Part shown: positions 62,604-64,000 of the stretch, piece after piece | Layout: each line of letters begins with the position of its first letter | How positions within the stretch are numbered: position 1 is the stretch's first letter | DNA from: Selenomonas sputigena ATCC 35185 | GTDB lineage: Bacteria > Bacillota > Negativicutes > Selenomonadales > Selenomonadaceae | DNA length: 64,000 nt | Direction of reading: 5' to 3' | Assembly (NCBI RefSeq): GCF_000208405.1 | Contig: NC_015437.1 | Location: 806,001 to 870,000 of the forward strand | Program-made: the position numbers and the translations under genes | Notes under the pieces: generated by a model | Databases searched by the model: none | What the model was told of the DNA's origin: nothing | The model's input: only the letters and a program-made list of their open reading frames with translations

Positions 62604-64000
62604 TGGAAACATTGGAAGGCATGAAGAGGACACGCCATTGCGGCGAGCTGCGTGAGGGTGATGTCGGCGCCGAGGTCGTGCTCTCGGGCTGGGTATCGAG
62701 GAGAAGGGATCACGGCGGTCTGATCTTCGTCGATATGCGCGACCGCTCGGGGTTCGTGCAGGTCGTCTACGATGAGGCGGCGATGGGCAAGGAAGCGTTC
62801 CACAAGGCGGAAACCCTGCGCAACGAGTTCGTCATCGGCGTGCGCGGCAAGGTGCGCGCGCGCTCGGAGGATACGGTCAATCCGCATATCGAGACGGGCA
62901 AGATCGAGGTCGTCTGCGAGGAGCTGCGCATCCTGAATACGGCGAAGACGCCGCCCTTCTACATCCAGGACAACATCGACGTCGACGAAACGCTGCGCCT
63001 CAAGTATCGCTATCTTGACCTGCGCCGCCCCGAGATGCAGGCGAATCTCATGCTGCGCCACCGCGTGACGAAGATCATGCGCGACTTCCTAGACCGTCAT
63101 GAATTCATTGAGATTGAAACGCCGATGCTCTGCAAGAGCACGCCCGAGGGCGCACGCGACTTCCTTGTGCCGAGCCGTCTGAATCCCGGCAAGTTCTACG
63201 CACTGCCGCAGTCGCCGCAGATCTTCAAGCAGATTCTCATGGTCGCAGGCTTCGAAAAGTATTTCCAGATCGTGCGCTGCTTCCGCGATGAGGATCTGCG
63301 TGCCGATCGACAGCCCGAGTTCACGCAGCTCGATATCGAGACGTCCTTCCTCGATGAGAACGACATCTTGGAGTTGATGGAAGGGCTCGTCGCGGAGCTT
63401 TTCGACAAGACGCTCGGCATCAAGCTCGAAACCCCGTTCCTGCGCATGAAGTGGGACGAGGCGATGGAGCGATTCGGCTCAGACAAGCCCGATCTTCGCT
63501 TCGGCATGGAGCTCATGGACATCTCGGAGTACGTCAAGGGTTCGGACTTCAAGGTCTTCTCCTCCGTCCTCGAAAACGGCGGACAGGTCAAGGTCATCAA
63601 CGTCGAGGACTATGCGAATATCCCGCGCCGTGAGCTGGACGGTCTCGTGCAGTATGTGCAGGGTTACGGCGCGAAGGGTCTCGCGTGGATTCAGTACACG
63701 GAAGAGGGCGTGAAATCGCCGTTCAAGAAGTTCTACGCCGATGAGGTCTTCGAGAAGATCAAGGAGGCCTGCCATGCCAAGACGGGCGATCTCCTGCTCG
63801 TCATCGCGGACAAGCCGCTCGTCGTCGCACAGGCGCTCGGCGAACTGCGCCTTGAGATGGCGCGCCGCCGCGGCCTCATCGATGCCGATGCGCTGAAATT
63901 CCTCTGGGTCACGGACTTCCCGATGTTTGAATACAACGAGGAAGAGAAGCGCTGGAAGGCCATGCACCATCCGTTCACGGCGCCGCGCCGCGAGGATGTC
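62603..64000 (+). CDS. aspS: Aspartyl-tRNA synthetase, 3' cut by the window edge
   Basis: The ATG at 62603 overlaps the hisS stop (TGATG) and the frame is open to the last base (466 codons seen of about 590-600). An OB-fold anticodon domain leads (SGWVSRRRDHGGLIFVDMRDRSG, in parts), followed by the class II core with FKQILMVAGFEKYFQI and motif 2 CFRDEDLRADRQPEFTQLDIE. The insert domain has begun. The bacterial type may charge tRNA-Asp only or also tRNA-Asn; this needs the full context. hisS-aspS is the standard order. Confidence 0.96.
   Translation, partial: METLEGMKRTRHCGELREGDVGAEVVLSGWVSRRRDHGGLIFVDMRDRSGFVQVVYDEAAMGKEAFHKAETLRNEFVIGVRGKVRARSEDTVNPHIETGKIEVVCEELRILNTAKTPPFYIQDNIDVDETLRLKYRYLDLRRPEMQANLMLRHRVTKIMRDFLDRHEFIEIETPMLCKSTPEGARDFLVPSRLNPGKFYALPQSPQIFKQILMVAGFEKYFQIVRCFRDEDLRADRQPEFTQLDIETSFLDENDILELMEGLVAELFDKTLGIKLETPFLRMKWDEAMERFGSDKPDLRFGMELMDISEYVKGSDFKVFSSVLENGGQVKVINVEDYANIPRRELDGLVQYVQGYGAKGLAWIQYTEEGVKSPFKKFYADEVFEKIKEACHAKTGDLLLVIADKPLVVAQALGELRLEMARRRGLIDADALKFLWVTDFPMFEYNEEEKRWKAMHHPFTAPRREDV

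Overview
The window looks like the chromosome of a Selenomonas-like member of the Negativicutes, that is, a diderm Firmicute. The housekeeping genes are GC-rich. Firmicute traits seen directly are a ribosomal protein L27 with a cleavable N-terminal extension beside its protease Prp, a glmS ribozyme, a HemZ-type radical-SAM enzyme, YqeK, CvfB, CheV and an LCP protein. The genus is an inference; the sequence alone does not prove it.

Layout. 1-7.9 kb: a co-directional molybdenum-cofactor block (a 5'-truncated molybdopterin-binding protein, moeA, moaA, a MOSC-Mog fusion, a MobA-MobB fusion, a methyltransferase, a NarK-type transporter, moaC) closed by a strong terminator. It probably serves a nitrate reductase encoded outside the window. 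8-14.1 kb: an Rpn-type nuclease and a Bax-inhibitor-1 family protein on the minus strand, then a glmS ribozyme with glmS, and guaB. 14.3-27.9 kb: a type I BREX phage-defence locus (brxA, brxB, brxC, pglX, pglZ). It carries an AlbA_2/ATPase-like gene between pglX and pglZ, a 21-bp-period repeat array after that gene, and a brxL that is frameshifted and cut off after its N-terminal part. 27.9-37.8 kb: rplU-prp-rpmA, obgE, proB-proA, a 50-residue membrane protein, nadD-yqeK-LCP-rsfS-cvfB, and cheV. 37.8-39.4 kb: an IS30-like insertion sequence with apparent 13-bp flanking direct repeats. 39.4-47.2 kb: tRNA-Thr and tRNA-Met, rplM-rpsI, a DUF4153-type membrane protein, a MATE transporter, a secreted 5'-nucleotidase and a SpoIID/LytB-domain protein. 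47.2-64 kb: a long housekeeping run (queA, tgt, yajC, formyl-THF cyclo-ligase, SpoIIE-like phosphatase, small P-loop protein, secD, secF, recJ, relA, MBL hydrolase, fur, hemZ, hisS, aspS), cut by the right edge of the window inside aspS.

A family of short non-coding elements with terminal inverted repeats (about GGAAGCRCTGATAAA ... TTTATCAGTGMTTCC) is scattered through the window. Full copies are about 160 bp, internally deleted ones about 70 bp, and the smallest about 30 bp. Several overlap or touch stop codons. One copy lies between the putative BREX promoter and brxA, and another between pglZ and the brxL remnant.

The most interesting part is the BREX locus. It is a type I core without a functional Lon-like BrxL, with an added AlbA_2 protein, a periodic repeat array that could be that protein's operator, and an AT-rich central-to-distal part of pglX that suggests exchange of the DNA-specificity domain.
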